Positions 1 to 9,014 of a stretch of 64,000 nucleotides of DNA are shown piece after piece; the stretch's first letter is position 1, and the number at the start of each line of letters is the position of its first letter. This stretch comes from BP-191 sp035940575 (GTDB lineage: Bacteria > Actinomycetota > Actinomycetes > BP-191), in the NCBI GenBank assembly GCA_035940575.1, contig DASZER010000053.1, positions 18,583 to 82,582 of the forward strand, given 5' to 3'. Both the position numbers and the translations under genes were made by a program. The notes below the pieces were generated by a model. That model was not told where the DNA came from. It did no database searches and worked only from the letters and a program-made list of their open reading frames with translations.

Positions 1-1
1 G

Positions 2-1846
2 CCGCAGGGCACGCGGTGCGACGTGTCGATGCAGACCAACGGCGTTCTGCTGACGGCAGAGGTTCTCGACCTGCTCGCGGCCGCGGACATCGGGGTGTCG
101 CTGAGTCTCGACGGTCCCGCCGCGGTGAACGATCTTCACCGGCTCGGCCCCAACGGCGCGTCTAGCCACACTGCGACCGAACGCGCGCTGGAGCTTCTCG
201 CCGACCGCCCAGATGTGTTCGCCGGCGTGATTGCGGTGATCGATCCGTCGACGAGCCCGCGCGATGTCCTGTCCTACTTCGCCGCTCGCCGCGTGCCGTC
301 GCTCGACTTGCTGCTCCCCGATGCGAACCACGTCCGTACGCCACCGGGCCGCGATACCGACCCGGATCGCTACGTCCGGTGGCTGATCGAGGCGTTCGAC
401 ATCTGGTTCGACGAGTTCCCGGACATGCGACTCCGGACGTTCGACGCCCTCCTCGGGGCGGTGTGCGGCCGACCAAGTCCGACGGACGCCTTCGGTCTCG
501 GCCGCGTCAGCCTCCTCACGATCGAGACCGACGGGACGTACCACGACCTCGACGTGCTGAAGATCACCGAGCACGGCGCGACGTCGTTAGGCCTCAACGT
601 CCTAGACCACCCTGTGAGCGCCGCAGCGACGTCGCCGCGTCTCGCGGTGCACGACCGCCTGCTGACGATCGAAGGGCTGTCACCTCAGTGCCAGGCGTGC
701 CGTGAGGTCGCCGTCTGTGGTGGTGGCGCAGTACCGCACCGCTTCGGACCGAACGGGTTCGGAAACCCGAGCGTGTACTGCCGGGAGCTGCTCGCGATGA
801 TCGGCCACGTCCGTCGCCGACTCGCGGACACGTTGGTCGCTGCCCGGCCGGCGGCGGAGGCCCGCCGACGTGGCGCCGGCATCGACCTCGCCGCCTTCGA
901 CGTGGCGGCGATCGCCGGCGAGACGGTCGGGACGTTCGTGGAACGCTGGCGGTCCGAGGCAGCGCCTCGGTTCAGTACCGCGCTTCTACGCGCCAAAGAG
1001 TCTGATGACGCGGCGGCCTTGCTCGCCGCCGACCCCGCCCGGTTGGCCACGGTCGCCATCACGCCGTCGGCGGTGCTATGGACGCGCCTCGACGAGGCAC
1101 AACGTCAGGGCCGGCCGCTGCGGTCGCTCGACGGTGGGTACCTGCGTGCTGCGCCCAGCCAGCTCGGCGCGATCCGGCAGCGGCTCGCCGAGCCGCCGGT
1201 CCCGCGCATTCACCGTGACGACCCGCTGCTCCGGATGCCGTTCGGCGACCCGATCGCGTTCCTTCCGTACGACGGCGCCGACACGACTCGCGCCGTCGAC
1301 GCGGTGTCCGCCGCGCTCGCCCTCATCGACACGTACGACATGTCGCTGCGGCGCGAGATCGATCTGCTGTGCACCGACATTCAGCTCGTGATCGACAAGT
1401 CCGCGCACCCCGACAAGGTCGTGTCGTTCAGCGACGACAGCGTGCCCGGCGCGCTGTACGTCTCGCCCGTCGCAGGCGGCGACCTGGTCGACGTCATCGA
1501 TCTCGCCGACAGCATCATCCACGAGCACCGCCACCAGAAGCTGTACCTGCTGAGCCGCGAGGTAGACCTCGTCGCAGCGGACCGCCCACTCGTGAAGAGC
1601 CCGTGGCGCGCCGAGCCGAGGCCACCCAGCGGCGTCCTGCACGCGGTGTTCGTCTTCGTCGAGCTTCGCGCCTTCTGGACCTGGATCGCCGACCACGGCC
1701 CCGTGACGCTTCGCGCGCGAGCGCAGCGCGAGGTGGCGACGATCCTCCAGCGGCTTCGCGAGGGCGTCGCGGTGCTGGCCGACGTGTCGCTCACGCCGGC
1801 AGGCGAAGAGCTGGTCGCCATGCTCGACCGGCGTGCCGGCTTGTGA
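2..1846 (+). CDS. Radical SAM/SPASM peptide maturase fused to a HExxH domain (5' end cut off)
   Basis: The reading frame is already open at the window edge, so the N-terminus and the radical SAM CxxxCxxC motif lie upstream. Numbering from the first Met in view (base 23), the start is typical of the second half of a radical SAM barrel (MQTNGVLLT, then GVSLSLDGP). A SPASM-type cluster region follows near residues 217-250 (CQAC, VCGGG, VYC). The C-terminal half carries HEHRH at residues 500-504, a HExxH metal motif. This arrangement matches FxsB-type maturases that form cyclophane crosslinks in RiPP precursors, with a C-terminal HExxH domain of the kind reported as peptide hydroxylases. Those roles are family knowledge; the substrate here is not in view. 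A TTA leucine codon at 587-589 is unusual for this genome. The stop overlaps the next GTG by 3 bases, so the genes are coupled. Confidence 0.8.
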   Translation, partial: PQGTRCDVSMQTNGVLLTAEVLDLLAAADIGVSLSLDGPAAVNDLHRLGPNGASSHTATERALELLADRPDVFAGVIAVIDPSTSPRDVLSYFAARRVPSLDLLLPDANHVRTPPGRDTDPDRYVRWLIEAFDIWFDEFPDMRLRTFDALLGAVCGRPSPTDAFGLGRVSLLTIETDGTYHDLDVLKITEHGATSLGLNVLDHPVSAAATSPRLAVHDRLLTIEGLSPQCQACREVAVCGGGAVPHRFGPNGFGNPSVYCRELLAMIGHVRRRLADTLVAARPAAEARRRGAGIDLAAFDVAAIAGETVGTFVERWRSEAAPRFSTALLRAKESDDAAALLAADPARLATVAITPSAVLWTRLDEAQRQGRPLRSLDGGYLRAAPSQLGAIRQRLAEPPVPRIHRDDPLLRMPFGDPIAFLPYDGADTTRAVDAVSAALALIDTYDMSLRREIDLLCTDIQLVIDKSAHPDKVVSFSDDSVPGALYVSPVAGGDLVDVIDLADSIIHEHRHQKLYLLSREVDLVAADRPLVKSPWRAEPRPPSGVLHAVFVFVELRAFWTWIADHGPVTLRARAQREVATILQRLREGVAVLADVSLTPAGEELVAMLDRRAGL

Positions 1847-3297
1847 CGGCACGCACGTCGTCGCCTCGCCGCGCGACCGTCATCGTCCCCGCGGATCGCC
1901 TACCTGCCGACGAGGCCGAACGTGACGCCACGTTGCAGCACTACTTCGCGGAGTGGGTGCCGCACGCCGACCGCGTTGACTCCGAATGGCGGGTGGAACT
2001 CCGTCCTCCCCCGCGCGCGGGCTACTACGTCGATCCGCGACTGCGAGACGGGCTCACGTGGTGGTCGAGCGTCGCCGGACGTACCGCGATCCGCGACGTC
2101 CTGCTGACGCGGAAGCGGATCGGGGGGATGCAGGTCAGCCTCTCCGATGCCTGGAGCGCGTTTGCATGGAGCACGTTCCTCTCGCGTGATGCTTCCGACG
2201 AGACGACGCCACTCACGGTGCTCCATGTCGATGACCACCAGGACCTCATGAGCCCGCGGCTGGTCTGCGACGACGGCGGTCTTCGCGATCTCATCACCGG
2301 CGGCGTCGTCGCCGTTGACCGTCCGGCGACGGTGCGCGCGGCGATCGAGTCGGGAGCGATCGGCATGGGCAGCTTCATCGTGCCGTTCCTGACGGCACGC
2401 GCGCCGGTTCACCTACGCCATGTCCGGATGCCGAGTGGGCGAGAACACAGCCCCGGCTCGTACCGGATGGTGCTCGTCGACGAGCCGGACTCGCTGATCG
2501 CACCGGGGTCGGCTCGCCCGGCCGTCTCGCTCAGGGACTCCGGTGCGCGCCGTTCGCAGAGCGGTACCGACGTCGGCACGTACCGACTCCAGGAGTCACT
2601 CGACGGCTGGGTCGACGACCTACCGGACGGCCAGGTGCTGCTGCACATCGACTGCGACTACTTCAACAACCGTTACGACTGCGACTCGGACTGGCGCTCG
2701 CACGACCGCACGCACGATCCAGATGCACGAGCCGTCGCGCAGCACGTCGACGAGCTCTGCGCCGTGCTCCAGCCCGTGATGCCGCGCGTCGCAGACATCA
2801 CCGTGGCGCTCAGCCCAGGGTTCTTCCCAGCCGAGCTTTGGCAGCCCACGGTGGAGACGCTCGTGGGTCAGCTCGGTGGCCGGCGACGACAGCACAGACA
2901 ACCTGACGCCGTTGAAGGCCCCGTCCGTCTCGAGGAAGGCCATGGGACGCGAACGCACGGCGGCGGTCCCGGCGGAGCGTTCTGGCACATCTACCAAGGG
3001 CGGACGCGCGCCGGGAGCGTCTGGATCAACCGGATCGACCACCCCAGCATCGGGGAGCACCACAGCCTGTCGATCGAGCTCAATCGCACGAGCCGCGGAA
3101 GGGGGGTCGGCCGGGAGGCGTACCGGCTCGCCGCCGAGGCAAGCGGTCACGACGAGCTGTGGCTACACATGCGCAAGTCGAACATCGCCTCGCGGCGCGC
3201 TGCCGAACACGCCGGGTTCGCCGTCGTCGACGTCCCCGGTGAACGGCAGCTCGTCATGAGGTGGCGCCGGCGCAACGCGGGGAGGAGGCCCCGGTGA
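1843..3297 (+). CDS. UPF0489-like (arginase-fold) domain fused to a GNAT acetyltransferase
   Basis: This 484-residue protein starts at a GTG overlapping the previous stop (GTGA). The N-terminal part contains HVDDHQDL and, later, HIDCDYFNN. These Asp/His motifs recall the metal sites of the UPF0489/arginase-like fold. After a low-complexity Arg/Gly-rich linker (about bases 2870-2975) comes a GNAT-like C-terminus. It has the acetyl-CoA loop signature RGRGVGREA and the closing NIASRRAAEHAGF motif. I recognise both domains only by motif, so the fused protein's reaction is unknown. Its coupling to a RiPP maturase suggests a tailoring role on the peptide, possibly hydrolysis or acetylation; that is inference. 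The odd linker could also hide a frameshift between two once-separate genes. Confidence 0.6.
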   Translation: MTARTSSPRRATVIVPADRLPADEAERDATLQHYFAEWVPHADRVDSEWRVELRPPPRAGYYVDPRLRDGLTWWSSVAGRTAIRDVLLTRKRIGGMQVSLSDAWSAFAWSTFLSRDASDETTPLTVLHVDDHQDLMSPRLVCDDGGLRDLITGGVVAVDRPATVRAAIESGAIGMGSFIVPFLTARAPVHLRHVRMPSGREHSPGSYRMVLVDEPDSLIAPGSARPAVSLRDSGARRSQSGTDVGTYRLQESLDGWVDDLPDGQVLLHIDCDYFNNRYDCDSDWRSHDRTHDPDARAVAQHVDELCAVLQPVMPRVADITVALSPGFFPAELWQPTVETLVGQLGGRRRQHRQPDAVEGPVRLEEGHGTRTHGGGPGGAFWHIYQGRTRAGSVWINRIDHPSIGEHHSLSIELNRTSRGRGVGREAYRLAAEASGHDELWLHMRKSNIASRRAAEHAGFAVVDVPGERQLVMRWRRRNAGRRPR

Positions 3298-3941
3298 CTG
3301 CGGCCGCTTGGTGGAGCACCATCCCGTGGGATGCCATGCCTCTGAGCTTCCGCATCGACATGCTTGGCGTTGTCGCGGCCAGGAAGCCCGCGGTACGGAC
3401 GCGACTCCTTGGCGAACCGTGCGACGTCTTAAAACTCCGGCAAGGGATAGAGGCCCTCGGATTCACCTGCGTATCAGATGACGCCTACGTCGTCGTCGCT
3501 GCGACGTCGCAGTATGCCGCTGACGTGCTCGCCGTGGACAGACGCGCCGGACCACACGAGTACGAGCTCGGTGTGCTCCTCGGGTACCCGCCGTGCTGCG
3601 CGCGGGCGGCGGCCACGACTGGTGAGCGCAACCTCGACGACGCGGCGGCGACGACGGTAGCCGCAGGTAGCGGCAGTGATCCTTCGATATCCGCCCGGCT
3701 GGACGTCAGCAGCTATGTCAGGGGACTCGCTCTGGTGAGCCACATCCCATGCTCGGCAACATGCCGACCTTCGCTCCGGCTCGCGGCCGCAGCCGTTGCG
3801 TACGTGCGCTCCGCGCCAGGCGAGGTGCTGGAGGAGTGTCCGGTGCCTGAACCCTGGGCGACGTGGGAAGCCGCTGTCACGCACCTCGACGGGCTGCCGC
3901 CGCTCCGACGAAGTGCCACTGACCGGCATCGTCCGTCGTGA
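3294..3941 (+). CDS. Small protein with a CC motif and a second CxxxC pair (DUF483-like), RiPP cluster
   Basis: This 215-residue protein starts at a GTG overlapping the upstream stop and is preceded by a strong GGAGGAGG ribosome-binding site. It has a conserved-looking LLGYPPCC motif (Cys 101-102) and a later HIPCSATC motif. The pattern recalls the DUF483 family, in which GYPPCC is characteristic, but I am not certain of the assignment. Four Cys plus His suggest a metal or Fe-S site. A rare TTA codon followed by AAA (3429-3434) sets it apart from the core genes. It is the third and last gene of the coupled cluster. No signal peptide or membrane segment is evident. Confidence 0.5.
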   Translation: MTAAAWWSTIPWDAMPLSFRIDMLGVVAARKPAVRTRLLGEPCDVLKLRQGIEALGFTCVSDDAYVVVAATSQYAADVLAVDRRAGPHEYELGVLLGYPPCCARAAATTGERNLDDAAATTVAAGSGSDPSISARLDVSSYVRGLALVSHIPCSATCRPSLRLAAAAVAYVRSAPGEVLEECPVPEPWATWEAAVTHLDGLPPLRRSATDRHRPS

Positions 3942-4231
3942 CCGCGTCACAACTGCGCCGAACCGTTGAGCTCAGTCGTGCACGATCTCCTACCGCAATC
4001 GTGTTGAGCGGGAAGGTCGGCGGCGGGTCGTTGCGCGACTGACCTTCGGCGGTCTGACCCAAGAGCCACCATTCAGCCACGCGATCGAATCGCCCAAGTC
4101 GGTGTCGGCGCGACAGCCGCGTGCTGCACTTCGACGGCTCGCCCGCACAGAATCGCTAGTGACGCCGGTCGGCGTGTCCGAATCGGCGACATGTAGCGAG
4201 GTGCGTGGGACGCCCGGGCCGACGGGAGCGA
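3942..4231. other. Gene-free interval between the RiPP cluster and the integrase 3' end
   Basis: 290 bases with no credible coding frame. It lies between two genes pointing at each other (cluster plus-strand, integrase minus-strand). Base composition is less GC-rich than the core. I see no tRNA, strong hairpin or conserved site in it. Confidence 0.5.
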
Positions 4232-5890
4232 TTACGCATCCTCCACGACGGTCAGCCTCGGCGGCGATTCGCCGCGGAGCGCACGCACAACGATCTCGGC
4301 CACGACGGTCGGATCTTGGGAGGCCAGCCAAGCCATCACAATGGACTCGTCAACCTTATCGCCGCGCCGCGACGATCCGCGGATCGCGTTTGGACCATCC
4401 TGCATTCGCGCATACGCCCGTGCCATCGCGGTGACGCGTTCGTTCGTGACCTGCTCGTCACGGTGGGCGTAGCCCATGGTCGTCGCAAGCGAGGAGTGGC
4501 CGGCGTCCTTCTGCACCACGCGCGGGTTCGCGCCGGCGTTGAGACTCCACGTCACCATCGCGTGGCGGAGATGGTGCAGCGTCGGCCCCCAGCCGAGGCG
4601 GGCGCCCTTCACGGCCGGTACCCACACCGAGGCGCGGAACCATTGCGGCCACACCGGGTCGACGGCGTGCGCCCGGCTCTCGATGAAGCCGGGCTCGGTC
4701 CAGGGCGCGACGGAACGACGGCCGCGGGAGCGGGCCCACCAGAAGCGGTACTCGGTGTAGTCGTTGCGGCAGGGAATGCAGCGGCAGCCGAGGTTGTACG
4801 TCGTGTACCTGCCGTGGGGGCCCGAGCGTCCGGTGTCCGGGTTGACGTAACGGCCGGTCGCCGGCGTCGAGGGCAGTCCCTCGCGCGGTGCCCGCTGCTC
4901 CTTCGCGGCGGCGTGCTCGGCGCGCAGGCGCGCGTAGTCGAAGATGAGCGCGTCGTCGGCGATCCCGTTGCGGTCGATGTAAGCGCGGATCGCATCGAAG
5001 ACGTGCGGTGAGACCGATGTCTTCCGCCACCGCCTACCCTTCGGGTAGTCCTGGATCTGCCAGGCGGCCTCGCCAGACTGGGTCCACTTCTTGCCCGGCC
5101 AGATGACCGCGCGGCGTACCCACAGTGCGGCCTCGTCGACGTCGGTCGGGTCGAGAACGTCACACGGCCGCAGCGCGGTCAGCTCGCCGAAGCGCAGCCC
5201 GGTGTCGAGCTTGGTATCGACCAGCAGCAGAGTGCCGTCGCCAGACAGCCCGGCGCGGATGAGCGGCCACTCCTCGGGGTGGATGTAGCGGTCCTCGTCC
5301 TCAGTCTGGATCTTCGGCGGCTTCTCGACCGCATCGACCGGGTTCGGGCCGTCGATCCAGCCGTCGAGCACGGCGAGGTTGAGGATGCCGCGCAGCAGCG
5401 ACCGCTTCGCGAGGATCGAGCCGTGCTCGTAGCCGGCGGCGAGCATGCGGGCCTGCCACAGCCGAACGTCCTGCGGCTGGATGTCCATGATCCGGGTCGC
5501 GCCGAACACGGCGCGGAGCTGGAACCGTGCCGCCCGCTCGGCCTTGCCGCCCTTGCGCTTCGGCCGGTCGACGTCGGGCGGCAGTCCGAGGTGGCTTGCG
5601 TGGTTCTTCCGGGTGTTCGGGCTGATCCGACCGAGCGTCGGCAGCCAATGCACGTCGGCGAGCTCGTTGAACGTGATGCGGCCGTTGCGCACGTCGCGGT
5701 GGCGGTTGCGGTCGACCTTCTGCTGCTCGGCTGCTGCCTTGGCGAACGCCTCCTCCCACGTCGGCTCGGCGGGCATCGGCACGCGCTGCTTGGACGGCAG
5801 CGTGTAGCGGCCGACGTAGACGGAACCGCCCTTGTTCCGCCGCTCGTAGACGGTAACGCCAGGCAGGCGGGGACGGCGGGCGCTACCCAC
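4232..5890 (-). CDS. Tyrosine recombinase (integrase) with an inserted Cys motif
   Basis: A 552-residue site-specific recombinase. The N-terminal part resembles an arm-binding and core-binding region. The catalytic domain has Arg in TGLRFGE (R233), the HHLR box (H439, R442), GHSS (H465) and the nucleophile in TMGYAHR (Y474), so the set looks intact. Residues about 320-430, between the first Arg and the HxxR box, hold an insertion. It contains HGRYTTYNLGCRCIPC, a compact C-x-C-x2-C motif with an adjacent His that could bind zinc. The GTG start is supported by a GGAGGT site 6 bases upstream. The gene reads away from pafA toward the RiPP cluster. This suggests an integrative element inserted next to pafA, carrying at least the 1-3941 genes. 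Confidence 0.9.
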   Translation of the reverse strand: MGSARRPRLPGVTVYERRNKGGSVYVGRYTLPSKQRVPMPAEPTWEEAFAKAAAEQQKVDRNRHRDVRNGRITFNELADVHWLPTLGRISPNTRKNHASHLGLPPDVDRPKRKGGKAERAARFQLRAVFGATRIMDIQPQDVRLWQARMLAAGYEHGSILAKRSLLRGILNLAVLDGWIDGPNPVDAVEKPPKIQTEDEDRYIHPEEWPLIRAGLSGDGTLLLVDTKLDTGLRFGELTALRPCDVLDPTDVDEAALWVRRAVIWPGKKWTQSGEAAWQIQDYPKGRRWRKTSVSPHVFDAIRAYIDRNGIADDALIFDYARLRAEHAAAKEQRAPREGLPSTPATGRYVNPDTGRSGPHGRYTTYNLGCRCIPCRNDYTEYRFWWARSRGRRSVAPWTEPGFIESRAHAVDPVWPQWFRASVWVPAVKGARLGWGPTLHHLRHAMVTWSLNAGANPRVVQKDAGHSSLATTMGYAHRDEQVTNERVTAMARAYARMQDGPNAIRGSSRRGDKVDESIVMAWLASQDPTVVAEIVVRALRGESPPRLTVVEDA

Positions 5891-6115
5891 GGCCGCACCT
5901 CCGTCCGCACAAAGCCTGTTCGGGCGTGGCTGCCATAACCGGAGGTCTCGACCGGTTCAGCGGTGCTCGACGGGGGAGCGCGACTACGATCAGCAGGCGA
6001 TGCGGCGCGAGCCAAATCTGAGCCAAAACCAGGCTCCACCAGCCTCCACGAGAGGACAGCCGATGACAGCGACTAGGCCGCTGACCTGCGGTTTCGTGTC
6101 GCGGGGTGGAGCCTG
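5891..6115. other. Integrase-pafA intergenic region, candidate attachment/arm sites
   Basis: 225 bases separating the integrase start from pafA. Two direct copies of GAGCCAAA occur at 6009-6016 and 6020-6027 (11-base period), the kind of short repeat used as integrase arm sites. No tRNA gene is present. In many actinobacteria prcBA or similar genes lie directly upstream of pafA; here the integrase takes that place. The repeats are seen in the sequence; their role is inferred. Confidence 0.35.
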
Positions 6116-7474
6116 ATGGACCGTCGTATCTTCGGGATCGAGAACGAGTACGGCGTCACCTGCACGTTCCGCGGCCAGCGGCGCCTGTCGCCGGACGAGG
6201 TCGCGCGCTACCTGTTCAGGCGCGTCGTGTCGTGGGGGCGTTCGTCCAACGTCTTCCTGGAGAACGGCGCGCGCCTGTACCTCGACGTCGGCAGCCACCC
6301 GGAGTACGCGACGCCGGAGTGCGACTCGCTGGTCGACCTCGTGACGCACGACAAGGCGGGGGAGCGCATCCTCGAGTCGTTGCTCGCGAGCGCCGAGCAG
6401 CGCCTCCACGAGGAGGGCATCGCCGGGCAGATCTACCTGTTCAAGAACAACACCGACTCGGCCGGCAACTCCTACGGCTGCCACGAGAACTACCTCGTCG
6501 GGCGGCACGGCGAGTTCAGCAGGCTGGCCGACATCCTCATCCCGTTCCTCGTGACGCGGCAGATCATCGCGGGCGCGGGCAAGGTGCTGCAGACGCCGCG
6601 CGGCGCCGTCTACTGCGTGAGCCAGCGCGCCGAGCACATCTGGGAGGGCGTGTCGTCCGCGACGACGCGGTCCCGCCCGATCATCAACACGCGCGACGAG
6701 CCGCACGCCGACGCCGAGCGGTTCCGGCGGCTGCACGTCATCGTCGGCGACTCGTCGATGAACGAGACGACGACGTTGCTCAAGGTCGGCACGACCGACC
6801 TCGTGCTGCGGATGATCGAGGCCGGCGTCGTGATGCGCGACCTCACGCTGGAGAACCCGATCCGCGCGATCCGCGAGGTCTCGCACGACATCACGTGCCG
6901 CAAGCGCGTGAAGCTCGCGAACGGTCGCGAGGCGAGCGCGCTGGAGATCCAGCACGAGTACCACGCGAAGGCCCGCGACTTCGTGACGCGGCGCGGCAGC
7001 GACCCCGTCGCCGAACGCGTCCTCGACCTCTGGGGCCGCACGCTCACCGCGATCGAGACCGGCGACATCGACCTCGTCGCCCGCGAGGTCGACTGGGTCA
7101 CGAAGTACCAGCTCGTGGAGCGCTACCGCGCCAAGCACAAGCTCCCGCTGTCCTCGCCCAAGGTCGCGCTGATCGACCTCGCGTACCACGACGTCAACCG
7201 CGACCGCGGCCTGTACTACCTGCTCGAGCGCAAGGGCGCGGTGCAGCGCGTCAGCGACGACGTGACGATCACCGAGGCCATGGAGACGCCGCCGCAGACG
7301 ACGCGCGCGCGGCTGCGCGGGGAGTTCATCCGCAAGGCCAAGGAGAAGCGCCGCGACTTCACCGTCGACTGGGTCCACCTCAAGCTGAACGACCAGGCGC
7401 AGCGGACCGTGCTGTGCAAGGACCCGTTCCGCGCCGTGGACGAGCGGGTCGAGAAGCTCATCGCCAGCATGTAG
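6116..7474 (+). CDS. pafA: Pup-protein ligase PafA
   Basis: A 452-residue member of the PafA/Dop carboxylate-amine ligase family, full length. It opens with MDRRIFGIENEYG, the typical nucleotide/metal-binding start. LYLDVGSHPEYATPE follows around residues 53-67 and includes the catalytic-site Asp. PafA uses ATP to attach the C-terminal glutamate of Pup to lysines of target proteins, marking them for the mycobacterial-type proteasome. A GGTGGAG site precedes the ATG. pafB and pafC lie downstream but are separated by a minus-strand pair and an FKBP gene. pup, dop and prcBA are not in the window and would be expected on the far side of the integrase-bearing segment. Confidence 0.97.
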   Translation: MDRRIFGIENEYGVTCTFRGQRRLSPDEVARYLFRRVVSWGRSSNVFLENGARLYLDVGSHPEYATPECDSLVDLVTHDKAGERILESLLASAEQRLHEEGIAGQIYLFKNNTDSAGNSYGCHENYLVGRHGEFSRLADILIPFLVTRQIIAGAGKVLQTPRGAVYCVSQRAEHIWEGVSSATTRSRPIINTRDEPHADAERFRRLHVIVGDSSMNETTTLLKVGTTDLVLRMIEAGVVMRDLTLENPIRAIREVSHDITCRKRVKLANGREASALEIQHEYHAKARDFVTRRGSDPVAERVLDLWGRTLTAIETGDIDLVAREVDWVTKYQLVERYRAKHKLPLSSPKVALIDLAYHDVNRDRGLYYLLERKGAVQRVSDDVTITEAMETPPQTTRARLRGEFIRKAKEKRRDFTVDWVHLKLNDQAQRTVLCKDPFRAVDERVEKLIASM

Positions 7475-7487
7475 CGGCGGCGCCGCG

Positions 7488-9014
7488 TCAGCGCGGCGCG
7501 TACAGCCGCGTCGGCGTCGCCCGCCCTCGCAACGTCGCCTCGCCGGCCGGCGCCCACGCGCGCGCCTCGGTGCCGGCGCCGGCGACGGCGGGCTCGCTCG
7601 CGAGGACGCGCGCGGCGGAGCCCTTGGCGCACTCGGTCAGCCGCGCCGCCTCGTTCACCGGGTCGCCGATGACGGTGTACTCGAACCGCTCCTCCGCGCC
7701 GACGTTGCCCGCCGTCACGGTGCCCGACGAGACGCCGATGCCGGCGTCGAGGCGTACGTCGCCGGGGAGCGCGGCGAGGCGCTCGCGCAGCCTCCTGGCG
7801 GCGCGCAGCGCGGCGGCGCGGTGGTCGGGCAGGTCGCCGGGCGCGCCGAAGACGCAGAGCGCGCCGTCGCCGTCGAACTTGTTGACCCAGCCGCCCTCCT
7901 CGCGGACGGTCGCGACGACCGCGCCGAAGAACGCGTTGAGGGCGCGCAGCAGGTCGTCGGCGGAGCGCTGCTGAGCGAGCGTCGTGGAGCCGACGACGTC
8001 GGCGAACAGCACGCTCACGTCGCGGCTCTCGCCGCCGAGCGCGACGCCGCGTTCGAGCGCCTGCCGCGCGACGTCCTCGCCGACGTGGCGGCCGAAGATG
8101 TCCTGGAGGCGGCGGCGCTCCTCGAGGCCGTGCACCATCTCGTTGAAGCCGGCCTGGAGCAGGCCAACCTCGGACGCGTCGTTGACGGGCACGCGCACGT
8201 CGAGGCGGCCCTGCTCGACCTCGCGCTGGATGCCGCGCAGGTCGCGGATCGGCTCGGCGACCGACTTCGCGGCGATGACCGTCGCGGCCGCGCCGACTAC
8301 GACGCCGACCACGACGAGGAACCAGATCGCGCCCGCGAGGTGCTGGCGCTCCTCGGGCGTGCGAACGGTCTGCGTGAGGCCGACCGCGATCAGCGGCAGC
8401 GCCGAGCCGAGCAGCCAGGACACGACGAGCCTGCGCATGATGCCGGGCGCGCGGGGGCGGTCGAGGACGCGGTGGGACAGCACGCGCGCGGCGACCGGGC
8501 GCAGGGTGCGTTCGAGCAGCAGGTACGTCAGCGTCGACGTGATGACGCCGCCGAGCAGGATGCCGGTGACGACCCGGACGACGAGCACCCACCCGACGTC
8601 GAACGTCGCCTGCTCCACGCCGAACGTCACCGCCGCCAGCAGCCACACGGCCTCCGGCAGGGCGAGCAGCGTGCGGGGGAGCGCGAGCGTCTCCTCCGAC
8701 TCGGCGGCCGTCGGGCTGCGCCCCTCCTTCGCCCACGTCGCGAGCCGGTTGAGGCGGCCGTTGAGGTAGAGCCCGACGACGACGCCGCTGACGAGCATGA
8801 AGACGGCGAACGACACGACGCCCTCGCGCTGGATCTCCGCGCGCCGCGCGGCGGTCACCCACGGCGGCACGGGCGAGACGATCGCGAGGTAGACGAACGA
8901 CAGCGTCGCTCCGGCGAGGTTCGACACGAGCAGGTAGCCGCCGACCCGCAGGAACGACCGGCGCACGACCTCCGCGTCGCTCTCGTCCCGGCGCTGCCTG
9001 TGCCACGCGCTCAC
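7488..9014 (-). CDS. Membrane class III adenylate/guanylate cyclase with HAMP domain
   Basis: A 508-residue protein starting at a GTG that overlaps the stop of the upstream DUF3866 gene. The N-terminal half has about six hydrophobic helices. A HAMP-like linker follows (around AEPIRDLRGIQREVEQGRLDV, residues about 260-310), then a cyclase catalytic domain. Metal-binding Asp residues appear in FADVVGST and in NKFDGDGALCVFG. The domain order matches the multi-membrane HAMP-cyclases common in mycobacteria (Rv1318c type). The product is probably cAMP, but substrate-specifying residues were not resolved. The gene ends 13 bases from pafA in a tail-to-tail arrangement. Confidence 0.88.
   Translation of the reverse strand: MSAWHRQRRDESDAEVVRRSFLRVGGYLLVSNLAGATLSFVYLAIVSPVPPWVTAARRAEIQREGVVSFAVFMLVSGVVVGLYLNGRLNRLATWAKEGRSPTAAESEETLALPRTLLALPEAVWLLAAVTFGVEQATFDVGWVLVVRVVTGILLGGVITSTLTYLLLERTLRPVAARVLSHRVLDRPRAPGIMRRLVVSWLLGSALPLIAVGLTQTVRTPEERQHLAGAIWFLVVVGVVVGAAATVIAAKSVAEPIRDLRGIQREVEQGRLDVRVPVNDASEVGLLQAGFNEMVHGLEERRRLQDIFGRHVGEDVARQALERGVALGGESRDVSVLFADVVGSTTLAQQRSADDLLRALNAFFGAVVATVREEGGWVNKFDGDGALCVFGAPGDLPDHRAAALRAARRLRERLAALPGDVRLDAGIGVSSGTVTAGNVGAEERFEYTVIGDPVNEAARLTECAKGSAARVLASEPAVAGAGTEARAWAPAGEATLRGRATPTRLYAPR

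Noticed and set aside
5891..6115. A tRNA gene serving as the integration site
   Set aside because: No cloverleaf or T-loop sequence is present in this interval; any attachment core here is not a tRNA.
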